A stretch of DNA of 64,000 nt from Strongyloides papillosus (GCA_005656395.1 SRSI01000039.1:62001-126000); one strand, 5' to 3'; counted from the first letter of the stretch, positions 1 through 10,945 are shown. Notes: generated by a model from the letters alone, not told the origin. Numbers and translations: made by a program.

Positions 1-454
1 GTTTTCAAAACTGAAAAAGAAAAAATAGACTACTAGTAACGTATTTTATAATATATTATAAAAACAGGTTAGACTTTAAAATTAGCATGATATTATACAA
101 AATATTAAAATTCAACAACAATTCACATTGTTTCAAAATATCGAACATAGATATTTTTGTAAAATAAAAGGAACACTTTATGGTTAAACCTAATGTTGTT
201 CTTCGTTTTAAACATCTTTTTGCCGCTTGATATTTTTTTATAGGTAGAGCTTTTTATTACATTTACTAAGAATTGTTAAAATTTGTCTCATTTTTCTTTT
301 GTATATATCATATTAAAAAAAAATTCTACACTAATTTAATATCATTAAATACGTTTTAATAAAATTTTAAATGTAGTTTGTATTAGTAGTGTTCATAGTA
401 AAATAACATTTTTAATAATTATGTAAAAAATAATTATAACGTTTTATGCTCATA

Positions 455-580
455 TTCGGCTGAAATACACCGAATTCCGTCCGGTCTCTAAAGTAAATTA
501 GTCGGAAGACATTTTAATACTTGTATGGGAAACTTTCTGGAAACTGTTAGTGATGTAAGCCTCTTTTTTTAAATCTTATT
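455..580. repeat. Diverged direct repeat, copy 1 (partner 1252-1372)
   Basis: A block containing GAATTCCGT at 472-480, then TTGTATGG and AAGCCTCTTTTT, recurs about 800 bp further on as GAATTCCGT at 1269-1277, CTTGGATGG and AAGCCTTTTTT in the same order and spacing. Identity is roughly two thirds by eye. The nature of the unit is unknown; the conserved spacing suggests a duplicated functional unit or an old element rather than chance. Confidence 0.45.
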
Positions 581-1251
581 TATAATAAAATAATTACAAT
601 AACAACTTTTTAAGCAAATAATTTTTACTATCTTATAAGAAGTTTAAATAATTACCAAAAAAAAATAGCAAAATAAATAAAATTTTAGTTATCATTTTGA
701 TTTTAATTTATTTTTATTATGTATAATTTTAAATTCTAGATGTAGTTATAACAACTAAATATATACTTATAATAAGTATTAGTTAATATATTTCATTCAG
801 AAAAATGTTTAAAATACTAGGAGCTATTTCTAGCTTCATTCAAAAATTTTGAAAGCTGAAGAATTACCTTCAGAATTCAATTTTACCTTTAAATTAAGTT
901 ATTTAAACCGAAATTTTTATAATAATATTAACTCACATCTTTTACATTTCATTCGTTTACAATTTTTTACCAATTAATATGCAGCGAATGTATGTGTATT
1001 ATATAAAAGATAATTGTTTTAATAAAGATGCAAAAAACAACTATATAATGAATAATAGCAATATTTTCGAAGTTTTTAAATATAAAAATTAAACAAGATC
1101 AATTTTTAAAAAGTGTACTTATCACAATGAAATAATTCTTCATTTATTTTATATCATTATTAATATTTATGTAGAAAACAATTCTAGTGTCTTGCTTTTA
1201 TAGACACAAAATCAAAATGTTAACCATAGTTGACAGTCTAACTTTGAGTAT

Positions 1252-1372
1252 ATCCTGCTTAATGTACTGAATTCCGTTTGATTTTCGAAGTGAATTGCCT
1301 GTAAATTACCTTATAACTTGGATGGAAGACCTATTTACAAATTTTAATAGCATAAGCCTTTTTTATTTTCTT
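1252..1372. repeat. Diverged direct repeat, copy 2 (partner 455-580)
   Basis: Second member of the repeat pair described at 455-580. It has the same order of conserved words (GAATTCCGT, TGGATGGAAGAC, ATAAGCCTTTTTT) and ends in a T-rich run. No gene or RNA structure was recognised in it. Confidence 0.45.
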
Positions 1373-1479
1373 TTATAAACGTTTCTTTAGTAAAAAAGGT
1401 AAAATTTTATTATTTTGATGTTTACTTGATATTATATAATACATTATGTATAATTTTATCGCCATTTTCATTTATAACA

Positions 1480-1790
1480 AAGTGAAAATTATCAAGATAC
1501 TTTACTTCAAGCGTTTCAAGGACTCGTTGTATATTCAAAATTATGTATCTAGAAAAATAGAAATTACAAATCTTTTATAACTCAAGTTAAAAGAGTATTA
1601 GTAATGATACAGCTTAGTTCAATAACTATCTTTTTTTCTTTTATCGACAAATGATAGCTATTTTATTTAATAAATAACCATCTTTTAACATAAGCTATTA
1701 ATTACGTGTTGTGAAAAAATTTTATATAGTCTTTCGTTAATTTAGTTAATAAAAAGCATTTGTAATAATAGTTTTTGTTAACATTAAATT
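1480..1790 (-). pseudogene. Remnant of the 5' end of a MULE/USP-type element
   Basis: From TTATCAAGATACTTTACTTC onward this sequence aligns in the same orientation with about 63750-64000, which contains the first codons and upstream region of the MULE-like gene at 60089-63796. The codons are broken here (the ATG has become ATA and a stop follows within about ten codons), while the upstream AT-rich part stays alignable through ATAAGCTATTAATTA and beyond. It is therefore a decayed copy of the start of that element, showing that the MULE/USP gene belongs to a repeated family. Confidence 0.6.
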
Positions 1791-1990
1791 CCAATGATCG
1801 TATTGATGAAATTTGTTTTATTTAAAATCATTGCTATTTTCCTAAGAATAAAAATTAACTAACGATTTAAATGTATTTATTAGATGAAAGAAATAAATCA
1901 TTTGAAAATGTTTGGGCAAATTTTTTTTGAGTAGAATAATATTTTGCCTTTTTGACGTAAAATCTTGAAGAAAAAGGGTCGCCACGCGTA

Positions 1991-1992
1991 GC

Positions 1993-2061
<69 letters not shown>

Positions 2062-2064
2062 GCG
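1991..2064 (+). tRNA. tRNA-Asn (anticodon GTT)
   Basis: The 74-nt sequence folds as a full cloverleaf. The acceptor is GCCTCCG with CGGGGGC (one T-G pair), the D arm contains GGCGCAATCGGTTAGCGC, the anticodon loop is CTGTTAA giving anticodon GTT, and the T arm has the TTCAAGC core. The discriminator base is G. There is no intron, and CCA is not encoded, as expected for a eukaryotic nuclear gene. A short T run follows in the downstream flank. Confidence 0.95.
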
Positions 2065-2526
2065 TTTATTTCTCCTTTTGATATCAGTTCCTACACAAAA
2101 TTACTTCTAAATTCAAAGTAAAGCAAGATTTTGGAATAGTGAACGAATTTGTCTTGATACAGTAGTGTTTTGTGTGATAATAAAATGCTTTATTACATAT
2201 CCTTAAAGATTTAGCAACATTTTAGCAAAAACTAAGCTTTCGTTCGAATTTACTTCCATAAGAAGTAGTTTTTAACCGTAACTTTAACTTTCTTTTTCTG
2301 AATTACTTAAAACATAATGTATCTTTTAAATTTTGATAAAATGTTTATTTTGAAAACAAGTGTGTTCACTGTTTTAGAAAAAATTCAAAAGTAATTCACA
2401 ATGTCTAACTAACTAATCTTTCCCTAGTTTTCTCCTAATTGTTTACTTATACGAGATTTTAATAATAGAAGAATACGAATATAAGAGTTTTGTTTTTGTA
2501 GTATTACAGATATAAAATGTGACCTT
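2065..2526. other. AT-rich spacer between tRNA genes
   Basis: No coding frame, RNA gene or repeat was recognised between the tRNA-Asn and tRNA-Ile genes. Confidence 0.5.
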
Positions 2527-2620
2527 TGCCCCATACCAGGCTCGAACTGGTGACCTTGGCATTGCTTAGAACAGATTTAACCTATAAGTACCACGCGCCA
2601 ACCAACTGCGCCAATGGGGC
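2527..2620 (-). tRNA. tRNA-Ile (anticodon TAT) with intron
   Basis: Read on the minus strand, the gene starts GCCCCATTGGCGCAGTTGG and ends TATGGGGCA, giving a seven-pair acceptor stem. The anticodon region GGTACTTATA is followed by an insertion of about 20 nt before TGCCAAGGTC and a normal T arm with GTTCGAG. An intron after the anticodon loop is the known state of eukaryotic tRNA-Ile-UAU genes, which supports the call. Confidence 0.93.
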
Positions 2621-2911
2621 TTGAAAAGAGAACGACAACTAATTGATCATTACGAATTAAAAATTATATACATTAAATTTAAATGATTTTCTTTAATTCT
2701 AAAAAAAATAAGCAGTTTTGTAAATTATTAATAATCTAAATATTCAGAGATTTGATAATTCAACAAATTGGCATAAAAAACTTAGGATACTGAGAAATGC
2801 AGTTATAAATAATTTATTATTCAATTAGCCAATATTGCAAATCTTGACTTCTAAAATTGACTGTATAAAGAATTAAGCGTGGTTACCAATCAGGGTGTGC
2901 TCGGATTCACA

Positions 2912-2984
2912 GCCACATTGGCTCAGTGGTAGTAGCGTCGGTTTTGTAAACCGAAGGTCGCTGGTTCAATCTCAGCATGTGGCA
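2912..2984 (+). tRNA. tRNA-Thr (anticodon TGT)
   Basis: The 73-nt cloverleaf has acceptor GCCACAT with ATGTGGC, D arm GGCTCAGTGGTAGTAGCG, anticodon stem TCGGT/ACCGA around loop TTTGTAA (anticodon TGT), and a T arm with GTTCAATC. The discriminator is A. There is no intron. An LTR retroelement begins 178 bp downstream of its 3' end. Confidence 0.94.
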
Positions 2985-3162
2985 GCTCATATTTTGTTAA
3001 TACAACGGGAAATTCTACCCAAAATGTATGCTAATATTTCATGTTTTCCAAAAATCTTAAGCTAGTCATCATAAGCTTTTATTAGACACTTTTTTTTAAA
3101 ACGTTGGACTAAGTTTAAATAGATTTAATCAGAAAACCAGTATAGATAAAATTGAATCTTTT

Positions 3163-3367
3163 AGTAAAAAACCTCTGTTTAATAGATGAATTTCAAAACT
3201 ATCCCTTCAAGGGATTTGGAATATCGTATAACTTTATTATATAAATAACAATTTCATATAAAAATAATAGAGTTTTTATTGGTGTTAAATAAAGTTTTGG
3301 TTAATTGGTAATCTTTCTAATTTCACGTCTACCCTCCACCAAACAAATTTATTTTAAAAATTTTACT
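3163..3367 (+). repeat. 5' LTR of the 1.88-kb retroelement
   Basis: Direct repeat partner of 4836-5040, with AGT...ACT ends. GGTCTAATTA follows at once, so a primer-binding site TGGTCTAATT overlapping the last LTR base is possible but not proven. Confidence 0.85.
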
Positions 3368-3378
3368 GGTCTAATTAT

Positions 3379-4656
3379 ATGGAGCTACGAAATGGAAAGA
3401 TGGTGCCAACGAATAAAAATGAGGATTCTTCAATAAATGAGAATCTGAAAAATCCAAATGAAAATGATGACAAGCAATCACAGTTACCAAAGGTTAATCT
3501 TAATGATGTTGTATCTGGTGGTAATGTAAATGATGATTTGTCAAAGTCAGATAGACTAACAAAAGAAAAAAAAAGAACTGATATCATTGATAAGTTATAT
3601 AATGAATTTATACAAGAAGAAAAAGAAATTAATAAAAATGATACCTCGCTATGTTACAGTGGTGTCATGTTTATGCACCAATTTAATTTACTAATGGAAT
3701 CCATTAACCAGCTTTCAAATAGAATGGAGAGCATGGAGAAAGGACAAATTGAATTGAGCAAAGCAATTGATAGAATGAGGTCAAACTGTAATGGTGACAG
3801 ACCATCAAATGAAATAAAGAAATTAAATTTAAATGAATCTGGTGAGAATAGAAATTTCACTGGAGTTTGTAAATCTAAATTTGGATCAGAATGGTATGCT
3901 GATCATAGTGATGACAATAAGAAAATGAATTTCATCCTCTCTCTTCTATATACTCAGAACATGAGGCCGTATGATCCAAAAGAACCGTATGAATTATATC
4001 AAGCTAAAATTGAGAATTATTTTGAATTAGTCAAGACACCTCATAATACTAGAAGAGCCATGTTATTTAATTTTCTTGAAGGTCAAGTATTACAAGATAT
4101 CTCTGATAGAACCAAACAAGGTCAATTATTAACTTATGAAGAGTTGGTCAAATATTTAAAAGAAACGTATAATGGTCAAACTTCATTAATTGAAGCTAAA
4201 AAGAAAATGGAAGAATATGTACTAAAGAAGGTTGATGGAAATTACTGTTATCCTGAAACTCGTCTGATTATGGAAGAGATAAATTCTGATGATAAGAAAG
4301 TTAATGAGATCAAACTTGATGATAATGATGAATTGATCATGGCACAAGTGGCTCAAAGGGACGGGGATGTTGTTGAGGTTCCTGTTGCACCGTCAAGTAA
4401 AATTAATGAATTGCTAAACTTGAGCCATGATTCTGAAAAACATAAAACATTTTCGCGTAAAAGAATAAAAATTACTTCATGTGGAAGTACTAAAATTGAA
4501 ATGATTGTTGAATTTAACAGTCCTTTAGTTATGATACCTAAGAAAAATGGAGAAAGACACCAAGCACATATTGTTAACTTGGTGAAAATATTGGATCTTG
4601 CGAGAATACTGGCAACGTCAATGGATTTGTTATTCCTATATTATGGGTTGCGGTAA
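3379..4656 (+). CDS. Gag-like protein with a truncated RT remnant (425 aa)
   Basis: This is the only protein of the 1.88-kb LTR element and starts 12 bp after the LTR. Residues 1-150 are polar and charged. Residues about 175-290 (RPYDPKEPYELYQAKIENYF..., then KYLKETYNGQTS) read as a helical capsid-like region. I see no CCHC zinc knuckle and no protease DTG. The last 90 residues contain NSPLVMIPKKNGER, the conserved entry motif of Ty3/gypsy reverse transcriptase, after which the frame runs out of similarity. A deletion has therefore joined gag to the first part of RT. The frame itself is open, so a protein could still be made and the element could depend on a full-length relative for movement. 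Confidence 0.75.
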   Translation: MELRNGKMVPTNKNEDSSINENLKNPNENDDKQSQLPKVNLNDVVSGGNVNDDLSKSDRLTKEKKRTDIIDKLYNEFIQEEKEINKNDTSLCYSGVMFMHQFNLLMESINQLSNRMESMEKGQIELSKAIDRMRSNCNGDRPSNEIKKLNLNESGENRNFTGVCKSKFGSEWYADHSDDNKKMNFILSLLYTQNMRPYDPKEPYELYQAKIENYFELVKTPHNTRRAMLFNFLEGQVLQDISDRTKQGQLLTYEELVKYLKETYNGQTSLIEAKKKMEEYVLKKVDGNYCYPETRLIMEEINSDDKKVNEIKLDDNDELIMAQVAQRDGDVVEVPVAPSSKINELLNLSHDSEKHKTFSRKRIKITSCGSTKIEMIVEFNSPLVMIPKKNGERHQAHIVNLVKILDLARILATSMDLLFLYYGLR

Positions 4657-4835
4657 TTATTTTATTATCTATATATTGTCTATTTACCAACTTGGTCTAG
4701 AATGAAAGGATATTTTCTATACTGGTTGATTCAAAAAAATCTCTTATCTATCTACTCTATACTATTTATTATACTAACACATTCCACTATGGATACAAAT
4801 TTCTTGAAGTTATAGTTTTGTCTAAAGGAAGGAGA

Positions 4836-5040
4836 AGTAAAAAACCTCTGTTTAATAGATGAATTTCAAAACTATCCCTTCAAGGGATTTGGAATATCGT
4901 ATAACTTTAATATATAAATAACAATTTCATATAAAAATAATAGAGTTTTTATTGATGTTAAATAAAGTTTTGGTTAATTGGTAATCTTTCTAATTTCACG
5001 TCTACCCTCCACCAAACAAATTTATTTTAAAAATTTTACT
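4836..5040 (+). repeat. 3' LTR of the 1.88-kb retroelement
   Basis: 205-bp copy of 3163-3367, preceded by the polypurine tract at about 4824-4835. One visible difference from the 5' copy is ATTGATG against ATTGGTG; another is TTAATAT against TTATTAT. Confidence 0.85.
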
Positions 5041-7964
5041 TTTTAAATAATTTATAAATCATCGTATCTTACGTATTTTAGAATAATGTTATTTATATGT
5101 ACAGTATTAAAACATAAACGCAGATAGCAAAGATTTACAATAACTTAGATAACTAATATTTTAAAAGTCTAACCAAGGCGTTTAATATAATAAATAGACA
5201 AAATAATAATAATAAAAAAATTAAAAAAGGAAGATTCTTTATAATAGTTTATAAGATCTAATTTTAAAAAAACAAAATTTGTTCATAAAAAATTACAATA
5301 TTTTTTTTCCTAAAATACCATTCATATAACAGTCCAACAATTATGGTTAATTTTATAATAAAAGAGAAGTATTAATTCTGTCAAAATTTTAATGTTAAAT
5401 AGAATTAAAAGTTAGTAAAGTATTTTTAAAAATGCACTTTTATTTCTTCTAGTATAGAAAATGAAAATCTATCGAATGACTATAGAAGATGGTAGATATT
5501 AGTTCATCGCAAAAATTCATGTTGTACACGCCAATAATGCGCAAAATTTATAAAGTAAAAAAGGTAATTTTTTTATTAACATTCAAATATAAAAATATCT
5601 ATATAATTATTTATTAACAATAAATAAATAATTCGTAAAAATGTTTTTATCTATCTATATACGGAGGTTAAATTACGGCAATGCCAGTCAAAGAGAGTCC
5701 ATAGGCTAAGCCTTATCAATAAGTGGATAGGAATTATGTGCTTTTTTCGGAAAAAATCATAAAAACTCACTCAAAAGAACAAATGCTGAAAATTCTTCAA
5801 AATATGTTTATTTATTATTATTTATGCTTAGAATACCTTTTATTCTAGAAAAAAATCGCTCTAAATAGCAATTTTTAGCCAAACTGTTAAATCAAATACC
5901 TTCGCAATTTGTTTATTATAGAAAATTAACCGGCAAAATTAAGTAGCGGCGCGATTCGCTATATAGTCCTTAGACTAATGCCTCTTTTCTCGACTATAGT
6001 ACTATTAATTACAATTACATTTTTAGGAAATTTTGACTAGTCAAATACCGATTATTTCCTACATTGTTTTCAGTAATCAAGAAATTTGTGCAATGTTTTA
6101 GTATATTTTTAATAATCTTAATGTTTTACTGGAACAATTATTTACAGTACAGACGAAACTAATAAAAACAAATTATGAAAGTCTTTTATAAAAGTAATAA
6201 AATTATTTGTAAAAAAATTAAATTTTATCAAAATTTTAATAATATCAAACGACAAACAAAAAGTGCTGTAAACGACATAAAATATTATTTCGCCAAATAA
6301 ATTTTCATGTGCTTTACAAAAATGTATATGTTTGACACTTTGAAGTGATGTAACTTTTTTATTTTTAATATTTTCTATCATATTATGCTCATCTTAGAGT
6401 TGCTTTATTCAATATACTATGAAATATATTATCAGATATTATTTTAATATAATCTCTTTTTAAAAGTTAAAATATTTAAAAGTTTTTTACTTTAAACACA
6501 AATGCATAATGCATTATAAATTTATATAAATCTGTTTTTATGAGTGATCATGAATGATATCATAAAAAAATTTGGCCCTCAGATAAGTATAACTTTATAA
6601 AAAAAATATATTTTTACTATAATTAAAATTATTAAAAAAAAAGATATTGTTATGTTTTAATAAATGCTCTTTATAACAGTATTTACGATTTTTATAAAAT
6701 TGAATATAATCTTGTATTTTGAAATGTATTGTAGAAAGCAACTTAATTTATAAAATAAAGATGATGTTATAGAAAAAAGGCAATTATTTTTATACTTTTC
6801 AAATTGTTGATTTAATTTCTAGATGCTAAATAATTGCGATAAAATTAGTGGTAAGTCAAAAAAATTAGATTTTTTAATAAATGTAACAAAATCACTATAT
6901 TTTACAGTGATTTTTGCTTTTTTTATATGTATCATATTATTATATAACTATTAGTGAGGTATTTATATTTTTTCAAACTAAGTGGAAGATCAGTCAAAAT
7001 AGCTTTCTTTTATTCATTATGAAAAACATTCATTTATTTTTGTTAATTTAAAAGTAAATTAGCTTACAAACAAATGATAAAAAAATGTTTTATTCCTCTT
7101 TAAATTACAACATTATTAATATATTAATTGTATTATTGGATTAAAAAAATTAGACAATGTGTAAGAACGGAAAAATTTGGTTTTCCCATCATAACACGCG
7201 TTTATGGTTTAATGATCAGCATGGCCGCCTTCCAAGGGTGCACGTCAACTATTCAAAATTTTCTGTCAAAAAACGCGATTTAGAAAAACCACGGTTTTTT
7301 AACAAAAAATGCATTTTAGAAATTTCATAGTAAAAATAATGCATTTCTACTATGCAATTAATAAAATGCAAACCTCAGTATTCTCGACTACCGAGAAACT
7401 GGGTTTTATAAACCGACGACATCGAAAATGTACCAACCCTACACTTATTTCATTTCATTCACTTAAAATTTTTCTGTCACTTTAAAAAAAACAAAAGTAC
7501 ACATAGTATATACATTTTCCCAAAGAATGGTAGTAATTTTCTTCCCTTGTCTTTTTAAGAAATAAATAAATTTTGTGTTTTTTTTCAAAAATATGACATG
7601 CTTAAAGTAAAACTGTATAAACAAAAAAATATTGCATCGAAAATTTTTTTTAAATAATTTTTATTATGACTTTATCAGTAGAATTTTGTTAAAAAAATTC
7701 GTGGAATGTTTCTACTAATTTCTTATATGAGGACTAGACTATGCGATGCTAGTTAAAGGGAGGCCACGGGTCAAGACACCAACAAATTGATAAAAAAGTA
7801 TGATTTGGATGTTTTTTTATTATTATATTTGCTAATGCTCCATATTTTAACCTACTTTGGCAAGGTACTTTTAACACATATTTGGAGTTTCATGTATCAC
7901 GGTGAATTAGTAAAAAACGCATTGTACATTTGACGTGTCACCCTCTGCCCCTGAGCCAATGAGG
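5041..7964. other. Non-coding AT-rich stretch with short GC-richer islands
   Basis: No convincing gene. The 79-codon minus-strand frame at 6142-6381 has no recognisable feature. GC-richer islands at about 5660-5720, 5940-5995, 7185-7255 and 7725-7785 stand out from the background. Two of them (TTACGGCAATGCCAGTCAAAG near 5674 and CTATGCGATGCTAGTTAAAG near 7739) look like diverged copies of one sequence and are probably relics of old elements. Confidence 0.4.
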
Positions 7965-7977
7965 CTGCTCGAGAGGC

Positions 7978-8110
7978 ATACCTACTTCTCCACTACCATA
8001 ATTATACAGGTGGAGAAGTATGCATATATATATATCATGGTTCTCCACTAATATATTATGGTAGTGGAGAAGTATGCTATATATATACCTATTTCTCCAC
8101 CATAGTATAT
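7978..8110. repeat. Foldback cluster of CTTCTCCAC/GTGGAGAAG
   Basis: Beside the left end of the 2.97-kb element the terminal word is repeated in alternating orientation five times (CTTCTCCACTACCAT, GGTGGAGAAGTATGC, GGTTCTCCAC, ATGGTAGTGGAGAAGTATGC, ATTTCTCCACCAT), separated by TATA-rich runs. The result is a strong potential hairpin. This looks like repeated capture or slippage of the element's own terminus. Confidence 0.65.
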
Positions 8111-8716
8111 TCCCATGAATAACTGATAAATCTAATCAGTATATTATTTTAAACGGTAATTAATTTCTTATTCAATGAGTTTTATTAAAAAAATGTGGTA
8201 TTAATTTCTGGTACATTACTCTTGTACTATAATAACATAAAGAAACTTCATATACTCTAAGTAGACATTGTCTTTATATGATCTATAATTTGTATTAAAT
8301 GATTTGAAATGTATTAAATTGAAAGGATTTTTTTTAAATTAAATCGTTTTGCCAGTAAATAGAGTAATAATTGTTATTCATTTGTTTCATAAATGTAATT
8401 TTTGCATATCAAAAGTTTTCTTATTAACAAAAATTAAATTTTTTATTTCACTTTAAAGTATTTTTCTCCATCAATTTTTTATCTTTTTATAATTCAAAGG
8501 CATACTACTAAAAAATTTTTTTTCATATTCTGACATTCTTTAAACTCTTAAAAAATCTAATAATTCGAAAAGATAAAATCATAAGAAATTACCTATTAAT
8601 AAAATTAAAAAAATAAACTGATTAGAGAATATAGGTATTGTTATATATCTAATAGCTTTAATTTCTTATAATGTTACATATTTTTTGTAAAAATCATAAT
8701 TATTATAATATATATA

Positions 8717-10402
8717 GCAAGGTGCAATAAAAATTGACCAAAATTTCAAACTGCCCCTATTGTCCTAAAAATTTGTACATATATAGAATCAAATATGCTG
8801 ATTCTATTTATGAAATAATATTCCTAAAAAGTAAAGTGCAAGTACCCCTAAAAGGGAGTAAACAAAATTTCGTTTGAGGACCAAAAGTTAATTTTGTTTA
8901 CCCTTGGTATATCTTAATAAATAGGGGTTTAAACGGATGTAAAAGCATTAATTACAAATTTTTAACTAATAATAAACTTATTAATTGCTTGTTTCAAAGA
9001 AAAATTCTAAAATAATGCTTTTAAAAAAATTTTTGTAAAAATAGTACGAATTTTTAATTAATAATAGCCTTATTAATCGCATATTTTAATAAAAAATTCT
9101 TAAATAATCCTTAAAAACAAAATGCTAGCAAAAATAGTACAAATTTTTTAAAAAATTGCCAAATTTGACCTACGGCATAAAACAATATTTATTGAAGCTC
9201 CCAGACTACCTACGAAGACGGTTAATGGCTCATTTTGTAGCCCGGCCATGAATCTTTAATCTGACCAAGCCGATTTTCAATATCTTGCTTCAAAATCGAG
9301 TTATTAAATTTTAAAAATTTTTTTCAAATTTTTGGCACACTAAATTGTCGACAAAAAGGAATTTTTATTGAAGCCCCCAGAATAGCTGTGAGTATGATTA
9401 ATAGCTCATTTTGTAGCCAAGACTTAAATCTTAAATCTGATCTACCGGATTTTTGATATCGCATTTTAAAATCGAGATATTAAACTTTAAAAATTATTTT
9501 TTGATTTTTGGCAAATTTTAAAATTGACACAAAATAATATTTTTTGAAGTCCCCAGACACCCTACAGAGATGGTTAATGTCTCATTTTGTAGCCCGTCCA
9601 CGAATCTCTAATCTGGTCAAGCAGCTTTTCAATATCTTCCTTCAAAATCGAGTTATTAAATTTTAAAAATTTTTTTCAAATTTTTGGCACACTAAATTGT
9701 CGACAAAAAGGAATTTTTATTGAAGCCCCCAGAATAGCTGTGAGTATGGTTAATAGCTCATTTTGTAGCCAAGACTTAAATCTTAAATCTGATCTACCGG
9801 ATTTTTGATATCGCATTTTAAAATTGAGTTATTAAACTTTAAAGATTATTTTTTTGATTTTCGGCATTTTTAAAAATCGACAGAAAATAATATTTATTGA
9901 AGCCCCTAGAGCACCTACGAAGATGGTTAATAACTCATTTTGTAGTCCAGGCACGAATCTTTAATCTGGTCAAGCCGCTTTTTGTTATCTTACTTTAAAA
10001 TCGAGATATTAATTATCAAATGGCTTTTTGGAATTTTGGCATGGTTAATTGTCGACACAAAATAATATTTATTGAAGCTTCCAGAATAGCTATGAGTATG
10101 GTTAATGGCTCATTTTGTAGCCAATACTTAATTCTTAAATCTGATCAAGCCGATTTTTGATATCCGTTTTTTTAAGGGAAATATTAATTAATTAACAAAG
10201 TGCCAAAAAATTTTTTTCAACATTTTTAAAATTTTTTTATATCATTAGATTGCAATTTTTATGCTGATTACAAATATGATATCTGTTTATTATTATATTT
10301 GTTTATTAAAGAGTTATGGACATATATAGTAGGGGTACATTTTTCAACAATATTTTTTTGGTGGAATAACGTTTTTTAAAAAACGTCCTCATTGCACCTT
10401 GC
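8717..10402. mobile_element. TA-flanked TIR element with internal tandem repeats (1.69 kb)
   Basis: The ends are GCAAGGTGCAAT and ATTGCACCTTGC, a perfect 12-bp inverted repeat flanked by TA at 8715-8716 and 10403-10404. The interior has no open frame. Much of it is an array of about six 176-bp units. A relative with ends GCAACCTGCACAAT lies at 57391-58678 and shares the bodies near both ends (TTTCACCAAAATTTCAAAC on the left; GGTACATTTTTCA on the right). The element is a non-autonomous, minisatellite-bearing DNA transposon nested in the 2.97-kb element. Confidence 0.85.
9185..10160. repeat. Tandem array, 176-bp unit, about six copies
   Basis: The word TTGAAG that opens each unit lies at 9192, 9368, 9544, 9720, 9897 and 10072, a spacing of 175-177 bp. 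Each unit reads TTGAAGC[C/T]CCCAGA..., GGTTAATAGCTCATTTTGTAG, then ATCTGATC and GATTTTTGATATC. Units 2 and 4 are almost identical to each other, and unit 3 resembles unit 1, which suggests a higher-order dimer. Confidence 0.9.
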
Positions 10403-10850
10403 TAAATATATATGAGTATATTTTAATAAATAATTTTAAGTTCACATCAGTTATAAAACATTAGAACATAATGGTATTTTTTGAAATAACCTGTATATAG
10501 GAGGGAAATGAAAAATCAAATTAAACAGTAAATATTTATTTATACAATAATTAACAGTTTAAAAATAAATTTTTATATTTTAAATCATTTAATGCAAATT
10601 ACTGAATTTTTATAAAAGAACTAATTGTCATTATTTAATGAAAAACAAAATTGTGTAAATACCTTTAATCTTGAATTAACAGTAAGACATTATTGGTAGG
10701 AATTTATTGCAATATAATATTTATATAAATTTTAACTTTTAATTTTTTAATATTTTTTTATAAAATGTAATTGATTATTATTTATTAACATTCTCAATAT
10801 TGTTTTTTAATAATTTAAACGAAAAAAGCAAGGGATTTTGTAGTTTAAAT

Positions 10851-10910
10851 GATAATGTCACATAATGTCACTTAATGACACATAATGTCACATAAAGTCA
10901 CATAATGTCA
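10851..10910. repeat. Decamer tandem repeat, ATAATGTCAC-like, six copies
   Basis: Six successive 10-bp units related to CATAATGTCA lie just inside the right end of the 2.97-kb element, immediately before its terminal CTTCTTGTGGAGAAG. Two units carry single changes (CTTAATGACA, CATAAAGTCA). Confidence 0.85.
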
Positions 10911-10945
10911 CTTCTTGTGGAGAAGTAGGACGCCCCCCTGCTCGA

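Larger units (their letters stand above)
1..1990. other. AT-rich non-coding stretch left of the tRNA cluster
   Basis: I see no open reading frame with coding character and no RNA gene I can name. The stretch holds a pair of diverged direct repeats (about 455-580 and 1252-1372) and, at about 1480-1790, a remnant that matches the 5' end of the MULE-like gene at the far right of the window. Both are listed separately. Confidence 0.6.
3163..5040 (+). mobile_element. Internally deleted LTR retroelement (Ty3/gypsy-like), 1.88 kb
   Basis: Two 205-bp LTRs (3163-3367 and 4836-5040) begin AGTAAAAAACC and end AAATTTTACT. They differ at only a few positions by eye, so the insertion is fairly recent. The flanks carry a TTTT duplication (3159-3162 and 5041-5044). 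A purine tract AAAGGAAGGAGA abuts the right LTR as expected for a plus-strand primer. The interior encodes only a Gag-like protein with a stub of reverse transcriptase, so the element is non-autonomous. The AGT...ACT termini resemble those of the larger gypsy element at 11974, so the two may be related families. Confidence 0.85.
7965..10945. mobile_element. TIR DNA element of 2.97 kb with 8-bp target duplication
   Basis: The octamer CTGCTCGA occurs at 7965-7972 and 10938-10945 and looks like a target-site duplication. The sequence between has inverted ends: GAGGCATACCTACTTCTCCAC on the left against the reverse complement of GTGGAGAAGTAGGACGCCCCC on the right, with the inner 13 bases identical. 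An 8-bp duplication fits hAT, P or Merlin elements; I cannot decide which. It encodes nothing and holds another TIR element (8717-10402) inside. Confidence 0.75.

Noticed and set aside
6142..6381. 79-codon minus-strand frame
   Set aside because: AT-driven composition, no relative in the window, no splice or start context.
9185..10160. A CRISPR-like or rDNA spacer array
   Set aside because: The unit is 176 bp with no short repeat-spacer pattern, lies inside a TIR element and has a relative with other unit lengths.
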